From: Sulfopaludibacter sp035606355
Lineage (GTDB): Bacteria > Acidobacteriota > Terriglobia > Bryobacterales > Bryobacteraceae
Assembly (NCBI GenBank): GCA_035606355.1
Contig: DATNFO010000003.1
Location: 33,791-97,790, forward strand
Reading direction: 5' to 3'
Length of the DNA: 64,000 nt
Below are positions 50,553-59,710 of this stretch, one piece after another; the first letter of the stretch is position 1, and every line of letters starts with the position of its first letter. The notes under the pieces are model-generated. The model was not told the DNA's origin, did no database searches, and saw nothing but the letters and a program-made list of their open reading frames with translations. Made by a program: the position numbers and the translations under genes.

Positions 50553-50757
50553 AGTCATCGTTACAGCAGGCAAAAGTACGGACGCTGCCGAAGGCGACCG
50601 CGAGACCATAGAGGAATCGTTGAAAACGCACGAAGGCCGCGGCGGCAGTCCGAAGAAGAAAGTAGTCGAAGTGGACCGCCGCAACATGGACGCTGCGGAA
50701 GGCGAAAGAGAAACCGTCGAGGCTTCGCTAAGAGCCCACGAGCGCAAGGGCGAGTAA
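50539..50757 (+). CDS. Small acidic/basic protein with two internal repeats
   Basis: 72 residues, beginning MGQDKVIVTAGKS. Two repeats of the form DAAEGxRETxExSLxxHE (residues about 14-32 and 50-68) suggest a helix-loop-helix duplication. It begins inside the msrQ 3' end (14-bp overlap). No family recognised; real by virtue of the internal duplication and close spacing. Confidence 0.55.
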   Translation: MGQDKVIVTAGKSTDAAEGDRETIEESLKTHEGRGGSPKKKVVEVDRRNMDAAEGERETVEASLRAHERKGE

Positions 50758-50763
50758 GGCGAT

Positions 50764-51954
50764 CTACGACTGGCCCACTTCCACAATCTCTTTTTCCCAC
50801 TCCTCCGGGCTCGAATGAATCGCCCGCCCGATATACGCCTGCCGCAACGCTCGTAATTCCGGCAATTTCCTCGCGCCGATCGCGTACCGGTGGAAGCGGG
50901 GTTGACGATCCAGCGCGTCGTCGGAGAGATACACCGGCTCTCTGCGGAAATTCACCAGCGCCAAGCCTCTCGTCAGCGTCTCCACTGTCTCAGCAATGGG
51001 ACCGGGCGCTTTGAAAATGTACGTCGCTCTTCCCGTTCCTGTGGTCGCCTCCCATGCCGCGGTCCCGTTCGGCAGCGGGAAGAAGAACCAGAAAAACAGC
51101 GGCATCTTCCCTTCCTCCGGCGGATCTTCGCCCTCGTCGTCCCCGGGACGGATGAATTTGAATCCCGCCATCGGCGGATCCTTCGTCGCCCGCGACCGCA
51201 GCACATCGAAATACGGCTTCAGGTGCTCATCCACCGCGCGCTCGATCAAGGTGTCCGCCAGTTTCGGATGAATTTCGTTCAGAGCTGCTAACGACGCGCT
51301 GCGGCCCTCCGGCATCATGCGCTGCAGGCGCATCAGCGCATCGGGCGGCAGGAACGGGAAGACGTCGTGGAGCGCACGCGCGGCTTGTTCCCGCAGCGCT
51401 CCGTGCGCCTCGCGAAGCTTCTGCAACACCTCGTCGGTTTTCTTGGCGACCTTCGAAAGCACCAGGCGGTCGGACCCGCGTGTCAACGCGATGGAGTAGC
51501 TGGCGTCGTCAAACGCAAGCGAGTCCACCGCCGCCAGCCGCCACTGCACGGGCGATCCGGCCTGCGGGAGAAACGCGATGTTGCTTTTGTAGATGCGGAT
51601 CTCGCCGGGCCCGCCATTGGCCGCTCCGTTGAACCGGCCGAGCTCTTCCAGGTCCTCGAGCAGCAGACAGCGCACCGTGCGATCCCGCCACGCAGCCAGC
51701 AGTTCACGGCTCATGTCGCTGAATGCCGCGCCGAACTGTTGCAAGGTGACGCTCGCGCCGGTGTACAACGTGAGCTTCAGGTCCCAATCGGCCGGTGCGG
51801 TGCGATCCACGTCGCCGAGATCGAAGGCCACCGGCAATCCGCCCGCCGGGGTCACGACTGCCGTTTCCGCATCGAAGGAAACCTGGCACGGACCGTGGCC
51901 GAGGTCCTCTCCATTCGCGCCGGTGTACTGGAACTTGCCGGAGTAGGCGGGCAT
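50764..51954 (-). CDS. Cytosolic protein of unknown function, paired with a zinc-ribbon protein
   Basis: 396 residues, no signal peptide. The N-terminus is a beta-rich domain (about 1-200; QYTGANGEDLGHGPCQVSF, RTVRCLLLEDLEELGRF), followed by a helical middle (LREAHGALREQAARALHDV) and an alpha/beta C-terminal part. A short acidic loop DDEGEDPPEEGK lies near residue 276. No catalytic motif was recognised. It starts 2 bp after the zinc-ribbon gene, so they form an operon. It ends 7 bp from the convergent small-repeat gene. Confidence 0.75.
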   Translation of the reverse strand: MPAYSGKFQYTGANGEDLGHGPCQVSFDAETAVVTPAGGLPVAFDLGDVDRTAPADWDLKLTLYTGASVTLQQFGAAFSDMSRELLAAWRDRTVRCLLLEDLEELGRFNGAANGGPGEIRIYKSNIAFLPQAGSPVQWRLAAVDSLAFDDASYSIALTRGSDRLVLSKVAKKTDEVLQKLREAHGALREQAARALHDVFPFLPPDALMRLQRMMPEGRSASLAALNEIHPKLADTLIERAVDEHLKPYFDVLRSRATKDPPMAGFKFIRPGDDEGEDPPEEGKMPLFFWFFFPLPNGTAAWEATTGTGRATYIFKAPGPIAETVETLTRGLALVNFRREPVYLSDDALDRQPRFHRYAIGARKLPELRALRQAYIGRAIHSSPEEWEKEIVEVGQS

Positions 51955-51956
51955 GC

Positions 51957-52589
51957 CTACACCATTTTGTTACCGCATTCGGGGCAGAACTTCGTGCCGC
52001 CTTCCATTGTGGTGCCGCAGCGCGAACATTCGTTTTTCGGCCGCAGCGGCTTCCCGCATTCAGGGCAGAACTTCGCGCCTTGCGTGCGCGCGCCGCATGC
52101 CGGGCACAGCGCCGCGGCTTCGGCGGTGAGGTTCATGCCTTTGGTGAGGTCCATCTCCTGCAGCTTCTGCTTCATCTGGTCGACTTGCGTGTGCACCTGC
52201 GCGCTCGCGAGCTCGGCTTCCACGTCCGGCGCGCAATCATAGCAGAGCATGCGCTTGTTGTTCCAGCAGGTTGCCTGGCACACCCAATGCGTGCACTTCG
52301 GGCACTGCCGGAAATTGGGCTTCGCCTCTTCCACGGCCTGACGGAACGCCGAATCGTGACCCGTGCCCTGTACCGCGCGCTCGATCTCGTAAGAGTTGCT
52401 GCCGACGCTGCCGAGGAAGCCGCCAAAGAGGTTCCCGACGGTGCGCATCGCGCTGCCGGCTACTCCCATAGCGGACGTCCTGAACTCAGACATGAAGCCG
52501 TTCCCGCAGCGGTCGCAGAAGAATTCGAACTGATAGCCGCGGTCCGTGGAATGATCTGTATGATTACGCGTGAATTGAATTAGGCCCAT
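51957..52589 (-). CDS. Multi-zinc-ribbon protein
   Basis: 210 residues. Four or more zinc-ribbon or knuckle motifs: FFCDRCGNGF (about 24-33), FRQCPKCTHWVC and CYDCAP (about 91-120), LCPACGARTQGAKFCPECGKPLRP and ECSRCGTTMEGGTKFCPECGNKM (C-terminal DZANK-like double ribbon). A glycine-rich helix MGVAGSAMRTVGNLFGGFLGS (about 42-62) and a coiled segment lie between. It is upstream of the 396-residue gene by 2 bp. May act as an adaptor; function unknown. Confidence 0.82.
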   Translation of the reverse strand: MGLIQFTRNHTDHSTDRGYQFEFFCDRCGNGFMSEFRTSAMGVAGSAMRTVGNLFGGFLGSVGSNSYEIERAVQGTGHDSAFRQAVEEAKPNFRQCPKCTHWVCQATCWNNKRMLCYDCAPDVEAELASAQVHTQVDQMKQKLQEMDLTKGMNLTAEAAALCPACGARTQGAKFCPECGKPLRPKNECSRCGTTMEGGTKFCPECGNKMV

Positions 52590-52640
52590 CGATATCTCCG
52601 AAAAAAAGAGGATACCAGATGGGCGTGGCGGCGGCGTAGC

Positions 52641-53897
52641 CTATTGGCGCGCGCGGGCGGAGGTTGTGCTGGGACACGTCTCCATCAGCGATCTCGCTTC
52701 GGCCTTCGGAAAATACGGCGACACGTTCTTCAGCGCCTCGCCGAGCAGTTGCCGCGAAGTGTCGCATCCCCCCGCCGCGACAGCGGCCATGTGGTGCCAT
52801 GCCGCGGCGTCCGCTTTCCAGGGAGCGGCAATATCGAAGTTCAGCGCGCTGGCGAATTCGTCTTCAGCGCCGTGATAATCTTTGCGCCGGTAGAGCAGAA
52901 CGCCTCGATACAGATGGGCTTCGCCCGAAGCTAGATCCTGCGCTCCGGCGAAAGCCGTCCGGCTGGCGAGATTGTAATCGGCAAGCGCACCTTCCTCGTC
53001 GCCGGACTTCTCCTTCGCGAGTGCACGCAGGTACAATGCGCGCGCATTCGCGGCCGATGCTTTTACAGCCTGATCGAGCGTCGCGATGGCGGCGCGCGCA
53101 TCGCCCGACAGCAATTGCGCACCGCCAAGATCGGCGAGCGCGTTCGTCATATCCGGAAGCGGTGCCATTCGCTCGTACATGCTCGGCGCGGTGTTCTGTG
53201 CGGAGCGCCGCCAGATCTCGAGAGCCTTCGAGTAGCTGCTCGCGGCAGCAGCGTAGTTTCCGGCCGCGAAGGCTTGACGGCCGCTGGTCAATTCCGTCCA
53301 ACCTGTGTTGGGAACGGCCGCGAAATCGCCGTATGCCTCAGCGACTTTGTCGCTGCGCAGCGCAGCCCATCCGAGCCATGCCTTTCCTTCGTTCATCCAG
53401 CGCCGGCAATTGTCCTCAGGCATGAAGCTGGCTGGGCAAACAGGCGCGGATTCGGCAGCCGCGATCTGCGGCGCCGCCGTCGCCAGGGTCTCCGCGGTGG
53501 GCGCGGCCTTCAACCGCGCAATCGCCACCAGAATCGAAAGCCCCGAAGGCACGGGCTCCGGCGTCGCGTTCTTCGCACTGCGGTCGGGCCACGCGTCAAT
53601 CGCTTTCTGAAACTCGGCGGCCGCATCGTTGTATCGCGCGGCGACGCCCGTCAGAGATGCACTCACCAGAGTGCAATATCCCTTGCGGTAATGGATCAGC
53701 GGAACTTCGGCTTTGGACGCCACCGGCAGCAGAGCGGCTTGCGATTGCTCGCACGCGCCCGCATCCTGCAGCCGTGGCACGGGCGCGAGTTCCACGCGAT
53801 CAAATTCGGTTTGCGCCTGGAGCGCCAGAGCGAGTTGACGCTCATCGGCGGCGGCCAGCGCCAGAGTGGTTGCTAGTGTGAGTAGCAGAACACGCAT
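52641..53897 (-). CDS. Secreted TPR protein
   Basis: 418 residues. Signal peptide MRVLLLTLATTLALAAA, then tandem TPR-like helices from about residue 25 to 400, with repeats such as YNDAAAEFQKAIDAWP and ALYLRALAKEKSGDEEGAL, ending in a cysteine-containing segment EARSLMETCPS. ATG at 53895-53897 is chosen for the signal peptide; the frame remains open to 54212. Monocistronic; no recognised partner. Confidence 0.8.
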   Translation of the reverse strand: MRVLLLTLATTLALAAADERQLALALQAQTEFDRVELAPVPRLQDAGACEQSQAALLPVASKAEVPLIHYRKGYCTLVSASLTGVAARYNDAAAEFQKAIDAWPDRSAKNATPEPVPSGLSILVAIARLKAAPTAETLATAAPQIAAAESAPVCPASFMPEDNCRRWMNEGKAWLGWAALRSDKVAEAYGDFAAVPNTGWTELTSGRQAFAAGNYAAAASSYSKALEIWRRSAQNTAPSMYERMAPLPDMTNALADLGGAQLLSGDARAAIATLDQAVKASAANARALYLRALAKEKSGDEEGALADYNLASRTAFAGAQDLASGEAHLYRGVLLYRRKDYHGAEDEFASALNFDIAAPWKADAAAWHHMAAVAAGGCDTSRQLLGEALKNVSPYFPKAEARSLMETCPSTTSARARQ

Positions 53898-53963
53898 CGC
53901 CTTATACGACGGCAGGGAGCGGGCCAGTGTTTCAAAAAGCACCGCCGGATTATAGTTGCAGGC

Positions 53964-54496
53964 ATGCTCCGGCGAGCCCTCATAGTACTGCTTTTTACAC
54001 TTGCGGCATTCGCTCAGTCGAATGCGGAACTCGCGCGCATTTATAAAGAGGACCAGGCCGAGCGCGAGCATCAGTTCACCATTACGCCGGACCAGATGCG
54101 GGAAATCGCAACCCGCGACACCGTCCGCAGGCAGCGCGTGCGCGAACTTTTGGATTCCGGCGCGCTCCACACCTCCGAAGATTACGTCCGAGCCGCGTTC
54201 CTGTTCCAGCACGGCTCAACGCCCGACGATTTTCTCGTGGCGCATGTGCTCGGCCTGATCGCCACAAGATAGACGGCAGCGGAGCGTGGATTTCGGCGGC
54301 GTCGCTCGATCGATATTTGCTGAATACGGGCAAACCACAGATATTCGGACTCGACCTCAGCACCGATCCGAAGCCATTTGATGCCAAGCTGATTACTGAC
54401 AGGATGCGGGCGGAGCTGTGCGTGCCGAGCGTTGCCGATCGCGATAAGCTGCTTGCGGCCATTAAGCAAGGATCCGGAAAACCTACCCATGGTTGA
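53964..54496 (+). pseudogene. Secreted protein gene broken by a frameshift (gene A)
   Basis: Frame one runs 53964-54272: signal peptide MLRRALIVLLFTLAAFAQ, then DQAEREHQF, a VRRQRVRELLDSGALHTSEDYV segment and FQHGSTPDDFLVAHVLGLI before a TAG stop. In the next frame the reading continues as GAWISAASLDRYLLNTGKP and onward to a TGA at 54494. The two parts form one continuous protein family pattern if a single base is restored near 54263-54270. So either the gene is inactivated or the assembly lost one base. Acidobacteria have many paralogues of this type; I cannot name the family. Confidence 0.7.
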
Positions 54497-54799
54497 CCCG
54501 TGCAGCAAGGATCCCGAAGCGCTCATGCGATCGGTGCTCGGGAAGTGGCGATTGACGGCGAAACTCGGGAGCGGCTTCCGCCAGTACACGTTCCGTTTCA
54601 CCCCGCCAAGGACGGAGTGGATTTTGATGTGAGCGGTCCGACAGTGCCTCAGCGAGCCAAGCGCTCAATGACCCTCGGCAGCGACAAGATGACAGTCTCC
54701 ATAGGCGATGAGGTATTCGAAATGGCGCGCCGGGGAGACATCCTAACCGGCGAGTTGCGCTCCGGCACGGAGTCTGGTCCGCTGGTCGGCGTGAGGTAG
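54489..54799 (+). pseudogene. Small protein gene broken by a frameshift (gene B)
   Basis: An ATG at 54489 (inside the last codons of gene A) opens MVDPCSKDPEALMRSVLGKW and continues to about 54605, where the frame reaches TGA at 54630. The following frame reads GVDFDVSGPTVPQRAKRSM to GPLVGVR and stop at 54799. The two parts join if one C is restored in the CCCC run at 54600-54603. Combined length would be about 103 residues with a small beta-barrel look. Function unknown. Confidence 0.6.
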
Positions 54800-54800
54800 T

Positions 54801-56057
54801 CTACTTCGTAAAGATCGTGACGTCCACGTTCATCCCCGGCCGCAGCACCAGATCCTTTTGCGGCTCCACCAGAATCTTTACCGGAATGCGCTGCACCACT
54901 TTCACGAAATTGCCCGTCGCATTTTCGGGAGGCAGCAAGCTCATGCGCGACCCCGTTGCGCCCGCGATGGAATCCACCTTCCCAGTCACCACCTTGCCGT
55001 ACATATCCACGTGAATCTCGGCGCGCTGCCCGGGCCGAACGCTCGCAAGTTGCGTCTCCTTGAAGTTCGCCGTCACCCACGTGTCCTGCAGCGGAATGAT
55101 GGTCATCATTCCCTGCCCCGGCTGCACAATCTGACCGACCTCTACACTCTTGCGCGTCACCACGCCGTCCATCGGCGCGACAATCGTGCAATAGCTGAGC
55201 TGCAGTTGTGCCGCTTCCAGATTCGCCTGAGCGGCGGCCACCGTCGCCTCTGCCGTGCCCGCGTCGGCGGCACGAATGCCGACCTGTTTGCGATTCGCCA
55301 GCGACGTTTCGACAGTCGCCTGCGCCTGCGATACCCGCGACTGCGCTGCGCCGAGCGATGCCTTGCGAATGGCTGCGTCCTTCTTCGCCGATGACAACTT
55401 TTCACGCGCAGCCTGCAATTCGCTCTCGGCCACCTTCGCCGCGGCCACGTAAGAATCGTACTGCTGCTGCGAGATTTCGGATTTGTCGACCAGCGGTTTC
55501 ATGCGCCCAAGATCGGCCTGCGCGCGCTCATTGTTCGCCTCCTTGGCGCGAACGTTCGCTTCGGCGAACGCCAGATCCGAGCTCGACGCCTGCTCATAGG
55601 CGATCTGCGAGCGCTCCAGTTCGGCGGTGGCGTCGGCGAGCTGCGCCGATGCGGCCGTATTGCCGGATTGCGTGGTCTCATTGGTCAACGGCACCACCTG
55701 GCGGGCCGCGCGCAACTGGCTTTCCGCCTGCAGCACCGCCGCCTTCGCCATGCTGACCTTGGCCTGATAATCGCGAGGATCGATACGCACCAGCAACTGC
55801 CCGGCCTTCACCGGCTGATTGTCCAGCACCGCGACCTCGATAACATTCCCCGGGATCTTCGGCGCGACGGCGCTGATGTGGCCGTCCACGTTGGCATCGT
55901 CACTGGAGACCTGGTCGCGGAAGTGATAGTAAGCCGTCGCGCCGGCGGCGGCAATCGCGAGCAGCAGAAGAAGCCCGGCAACTTTCGCGCGGGAAGATTT
56001 CTTGGCCGGAGCCCCGGCGGGCACGGCCTCAAGCGGTTGTTTCGGTGCGGTAGCCAC
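54801..56057 (-). CDS. EmrA-type membrane fusion protein (HlyD family)
   Basis: 418 residues: cytoplasmic N-terminus, one membrane segment (about 25-45), biotinyl-lipoyl half motifs VDGHISAVAPKIPGNVIEV and CTIVAPMDGVVTRKSVEVG around a long coiled-coil hairpin (about 100-295), and a beta-barrel with VTANFKETQLASVRPGQ. It bridges the inner-membrane pump to TolC. It follows the broken emrB gene by 15 bp and is last in the TolC-EmrB-EmrA operon. Confidence 0.93.
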   Translation of the reverse strand: MATAPKQPLEAVPAGAPAKKSSRAKVAGLLLLLAIAAAGATAYYHFRDQVSSDDANVDGHISAVAPKIPGNVIEVAVLDNQPVKAGQLLVRIDPRDYQAKVSMAKAAVLQAESQLRAARQVVPLTNETTQSGNTAASAQLADATAELERSQIAYEQASSSDLAFAEANVRAKEANNERAQADLGRMKPLVDKSEISQQQYDSYVAAAKVAESELQAAREKLSSAKKDAAIRKASLGAAQSRVSQAQATVETSLANRKQVGIRAADAGTAEATVAAAQANLEAAQLQLSYCTIVAPMDGVVTRKSVEVGQIVQPGQGMMTIIPLQDTWVTANFKETQLASVRPGQRAEIHVDMYGKVVTGKVDSIAGATGSRMSLLPPENATGNFVKVVQRIPVKILVEPQKDLVLRPGMNVDVTIFTK

Positions 56058-56072
56058 GAGTTTGTAACCTTT

Positions 56073-57309
56073 CTATTCCACCACAATGGGACCGCGCACC
56101 GGCCCCACCTTCTTCATCAAAAACATGAACGGCACGATGATCAAAAACAGCACCGCCATAACGCGGAACGCATCGGCAAACGCCAGCATGCTCGATTGCC
56201 GCAGCAACGTGCCATACATAAGGCCGTTCGCCTGTGCCGCGGCGTCCGGGAGCGATGCGCCATGGGCCTGCATCATTTGCGTAGTATGCGCAAGCGCATC
56301 GCGCATCGGCGCATCCAGCGACGTCATGTGAGATGCCAGAACCTGCTGATGAACCTGTGACCGGCGCGCCAGCAGCGTGGTGACGGTCGCGATGCCGGAA
56401 CTGCCTCCGATGTTGCGCGCCAGATTGAACAGCCCTGCCGCGTAGTTCGTTCTTTCGCGCGGAATCAGCGCAAACGCCATCGTGCTGATGGGGACGAAAA
56501 GGAACGCGAGGCCGAGACTCTGCACCACGCGGCCGCGCACCGCGGTAGCGTAATCGATTTGCAGGTTGAACCCTGACATCAGGTACAGACCAGCCGCCGA
56601 AACCACCACTCCGAAAATCACCAGCCACCGCGCCTGGAACTTCCGCAACAGCACGCCGACAATCGGCATGCACACGCAAATCGCGATGCCGCCCGGCGAG
56701 AGCACCAAACCGCTCAGCAGCGCCGTGTAACCCAAAAGCGTTTGCATCAACAGCGGAAGCAGAGTAGTGCTGCCGTACAGCACGAAGCCGAGAACCAGCA
56801 TCGAAAGCGTCGCCAGCGCGAAGTTGCGCTCTTTTAAGATGCGGAAATCGATGATCGGATTCTCATGCCGCAACTCCCACCAGACCACCGCGATCAGCGC
56901 GATCACGGTAACGATCGCGAACATGACAATAAAGTTTGAGTTGAACCAATCTTCGCGCTGTCCTTCGTCCAGCACCACTTCGAGCGATGCGGAACACGAT
57001 CAGCATCGTCAGCGACGGCGCCAGGCCGCACAGAAACGAACTCACCGTGAACAGGCCGACGCAGATCATGTAGAAGCGCTTCCGCCCCAGCAGCATGGAA
57101 AACCAGCCGCCCATCGGCAGAATAATCGCATTCGCCACCAGATAGCTCGTGAGCACCCACGTCGCTTCATCCACGCTCGCCGAAAGGCTGCCCGCGATGT
57201 TCGGCAGCGACACGTTGGCCACGCTGGTATCGAGCACTTCCATGAACGTGGCGAGCATCACGGTCATCGCGATGATCCACGGATTCACGCCGGCGCGCTT
57301 ACCGGGCAT
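56073..57309 (-). pseudogene. EmrB-like DHA2 efflux pump with internal deletion and frameshift
   Basis: Frame one (57309 to about 56988) gives the first ~108 residues of a DHA2/EmrB transporter: membrane segment 1 with FMEVLDTSVANVSLPNIAG, then segments 2-3 to LIVFRIA. The continuation in another frame begins SLEVVLDEGQREDWF and gives the last ~300 residues, segments 7-14, to 56073. A typical EmrB of ~510 residues contains about 110 residues between FR and SLE/SLQ (segments 4-6). They are missing here. The joint lies near 56984-56992. The result cannot be a working 14-segment pump. It overlaps tolC by 11 bp. Confidence 0.85.
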
Positions 57310-58594
57310 AGAGCGTCTCCATCTCCCCGGTGGCGTGTGCGAGGTCGGCGCGTGCCTGGTTATAGCGATAGAGCGCCGCGATCTGATTGTCGCTGGCGCG
57401 GGCGAGCTCGTCCTGCGCAGTGATCACTTCGATATTGTTCGCCACGCCGGCCTGGAAGCGGTCGCGGGCCTGATCGACTTCATCGCGCGCGAGCTTCACT
57501 CCTAAATTCGCCACGTCCACTTCACTGCGCGCCGATTCCAGTTGAGCGATCGCCGTCTTCACTTCCTGCGCGATGCGGTTGCGAACATCCTGTTCCTGCT
57601 GCGCCAGTTGGCGGAGTGCGATCCCGGCCTTAGCTTCGGCAGCCTGTATGCGGCCGCCGGTGAAGATCGGGACATCGAGGCTCGCCTGATACTGATATAC
57701 CGGAATGACAGTCGCGGGCGTGAGTCCCTGCTCCAGCCATGCTCCTCCGGCGCTGACCTTCGGCAGGCGCTCATCGCGCGCCGCCTGCGCCTCCAGACGC
57801 GCCTGCTGTTCCTGCGCGGCAATCTGGCGCAATTCGGGACGCGCCGCCCACGCCTCTTCGAGCGTCCTGCCGGTTGCCGTAGCGGGTGTCTCAAAGAAAC
57901 TGGGCTGATCGGCGAGTCGAACTTGCCGGTGCGGATCGATAGCCAACAAACGGGCGAGCGCGAATAAAGAAGTATCGAGCTGCGTGCGCGCCGCGATGAG
58001 CCGCTGCTTCTCATTTTGCAGTTGCACGTTCGCGCGGAGCGTGTCGATGCCCGTGCCCGCGCCGTTCTTCTGCAGATCCGAAGCCTGGTTAAAGAGAGCC
58101 TGCGCCAGATCCACGCGCGACTGCGCGGCGTCGACTTCCGCGGCCGCCCGCTGGCTGCCCAGATACTGGCTCACCACCAGAACCACCGCGTCTTCGCGTG
58201 CCGCCGATTCCCGCGCTTGTGCCGCCGTTATGCCCGATTGCGCTGCCCTGTAACGCCGCCACAGCGTGAGGTCGAACACCGGCGCGCTGAACTGCACGCC
58301 CGTCTGAAACACTTCGTACGGCCCCACGTGCTGCGGAAAGCCGGGGATGCTCGTCCCCAGCGCCGTATTGATATTCAGGCGATGCACGGATTCGCCAAGC
58401 GTGGCGCCGGCCTGCGGCAGAAGTCCCGCGCGAGCGATTGCACGGTCCTGCTGCGACTGCGCAACGTCTAGGTTCGCAAGCACGACGAACGGATTCTGCT
58501 TCAGCGCAAGGTTGACCGCATCCTTCAGGGTGAGATTGAGCGGTTGGGCCAGAACCGTGCCGGCCGCCAGGATGAAAACCACTAAATACCGCAC
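57299..58594 (-). CDS. TolC-family outer-membrane efflux protein
   Basis: 431 residues with a signal peptide (about 1-16) and two OEP repeats: LTLKDAVNLALKQNPFVVLA starts the first, and VDIARLGVKLARDEVDQAR-like helices occur near residue 350. Long coiled-coil helices with Gln/Ala runs fit the TolC tunnel. Its stop overlaps the start of the EmrB gene by 11 bp, indicating one operon (tolC-emrB-emrA). Confidence 0.92.
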   Translation of the reverse strand: MRYLVVFILAAGTVLAQPLNLTLKDAVNLALKQNPFVVLANLDVAQSQQDRAIARAGLLPQAGATLGESVHRLNINTALGTSIPGFPQHVGPYEVFQTGVQFSAPVFDLTLWRRYRAAQSGITAAQARESAAREDAVVLVVSQYLGSQRAAAEVDAAQSRVDLAQALFNQASDLQKNGAGTGIDTLRANVQLQNEKQRLIAARTQLDTSLFALARLLAIDPHRQVRLADQPSFFETPATATGRTLEEAWAARPELRQIAAQEQQARLEAQAARDERLPKVSAGGAWLEQGLTPATVIPVYQYQASLDVPIFTGGRIQAAEAKAGIALRQLAQQEQDVRNRIAQEVKTAIAQLESARSEVDVANLGVKLARDEVDQARDRFQAGVANNIEVITAQDELARASDNQIAALYRYNQARADLAHATGEMETLYAR

Positions 58595-58661
58595 GTCTGC
58601 TGCTAGTGCAGCTTCAAGGCCGTGCTAAGTGATTGAATTCGCTAGTCCGCTGTCCTTGGAA

Positions 58662-58679
58662 CTGCCGACATTTCGGCAG
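58662..58679 (-). terminator. Short hairpin after the epimerase gene
   Basis: CTGCCGA-CATT-TCGGCAG, 7-bp arms, 3 bp beyond the stop at 58682. No T run. Confidence 0.35.
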
Positions 58680-58681
58680 CG

Positions 58682-59707
58682 CTACCAGATATCGGCCACC
58701 GTGTATCCGTTCGGGAACGGATCTTCGGGGTCCACCACATACTGCGCGAAACCGGTGATCCACGCCTGCCCGGAGAGCGTCGGAACCACGGCGTCGTACG
58801 GCCCCACCTTCGTTTTCTCGATCAGACGGCCCGTGAACGTCGTGCCGAGAATCCCTTCGTGAACGAAGTCCTGATTCAGCGGTAGCTGGCCTTTCGCGTG
58901 GAGGCACGCCATCTTGGCACACGTGCCTGTGCCGCACGGCGACCGGTCAAGCACCCCGAACTTGCCTGTCGAAACCACAACATTATTCTTGCGATGCGCC
59001 CCCGGCGTGGTAGCCGGCGCCGAGAGCTGCGCGATCGATACGCCCGCGATCGCTGGATTCTCCGGATGCTGTACGGGCAGTTGTTCCTGCGCCGCGCTCT
59101 TGATTAGTTCGGCGATGCGCACCGCCTCCCGAGCCTCGTCAGGCCGCAGCGTGAGTCCGAACGGCGCTGCGTCGGCGATGACGTAGAACATGCCGCCCCA
59201 CCCCACATCCACCGTCACGGTGCCGAGCGACGGCACTTCGATCTGCCGGTCGAGATACGCGGCAAACGCGGGGACGTTGCGGAACGTCACCTTGCGGCAC
59301 TTGCCGTTGCGGACCTCGGCTTCGATGCCGATCAGCCCGGCGGGAGTTTCGAGCTTCAATCTGGTGACCGGCTCTTCCACCTTCACCATGCCCGTTTCAA
59401 TAAGCACCGTCACTACGCAGATGGTGTTCGTGCCGGACATCGGCGGATACTCCACCTGTTCCATGATCACGTAGCCCGCCTCGGCGTCGGGATGCGTGGG
59501 CGGCAGCAGCAGGTTGCAATTGGCGGCCGGATATCCGCGCGGCTCTCGCAGCATGCGCAGCCGTATGTGGTCGTCATGCTGCGAAAGGTGCTGCATCTTT
59601 TCAAACATGGTGGCGCCGGGAACATCGAGCACCCCGCCCGTGATGACGCGGCCCGGCTCGCCGCAGGCGTGCGCGTCCACGGCAGTAATCATCGAATGGA
59701 AACGCAT
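58682..59707 (-). CDS. Proline racemase-superfamily epimerase (Ser-Cys type)
   Basis: 341 residues. The two catalytic sites are seen: Ser91 in PPMSGTNTICV where classic enzymes have Cys in MCGH, and Cys258 in DRSPCGTGTCA. The S-C pair corresponds to 4-hydroxyproline 2-epimerases and related bifunctional enzymes; the trans-3-hydroxyproline dehydratases have Cys-Thr instead. It probably epimerises trans-4-hydroxyproline, derived from collagen-like or plant cell-wall proteins. It begins 3 bp after the mannonate-dehydratase-like gene, so the two are an operon. The missing pieces of the hydroxyproline pathway (D-amino acid oxidase, deaminase) are not in view. Confidence 0.88.
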   Translation of the reverse strand: MRFHSMITAVDAHACGEPGRVITGGVLDVPGATMFEKMQHLSQHDDHIRLRMLREPRGYPAANCNLLLPPTHPDAEAGYVIMEQVEYPPMSGTNTICVVTVLIETGMVKVEEPVTRLKLETPAGLIGIEAEVRNGKCRKVTFRNVPAFAAYLDRQIEVPSLGTVTVDVGWGGMFYVIADAAPFGLTLRPDEAREAVRIAELIKSAAQEQLPVQHPENPAIAGVSIAQLSAPATTPGAHRKNNVVVSTGKFGVLDRSPCGTGTCAKMACLHAKGQLPLNQDFVHEGILGTTFTGRLIEKTKVGPYDAVVPTLSGQAWITGFAQYVVDPEDPFPNGYTVADIW

Positions 59708-59710
59708 TGG

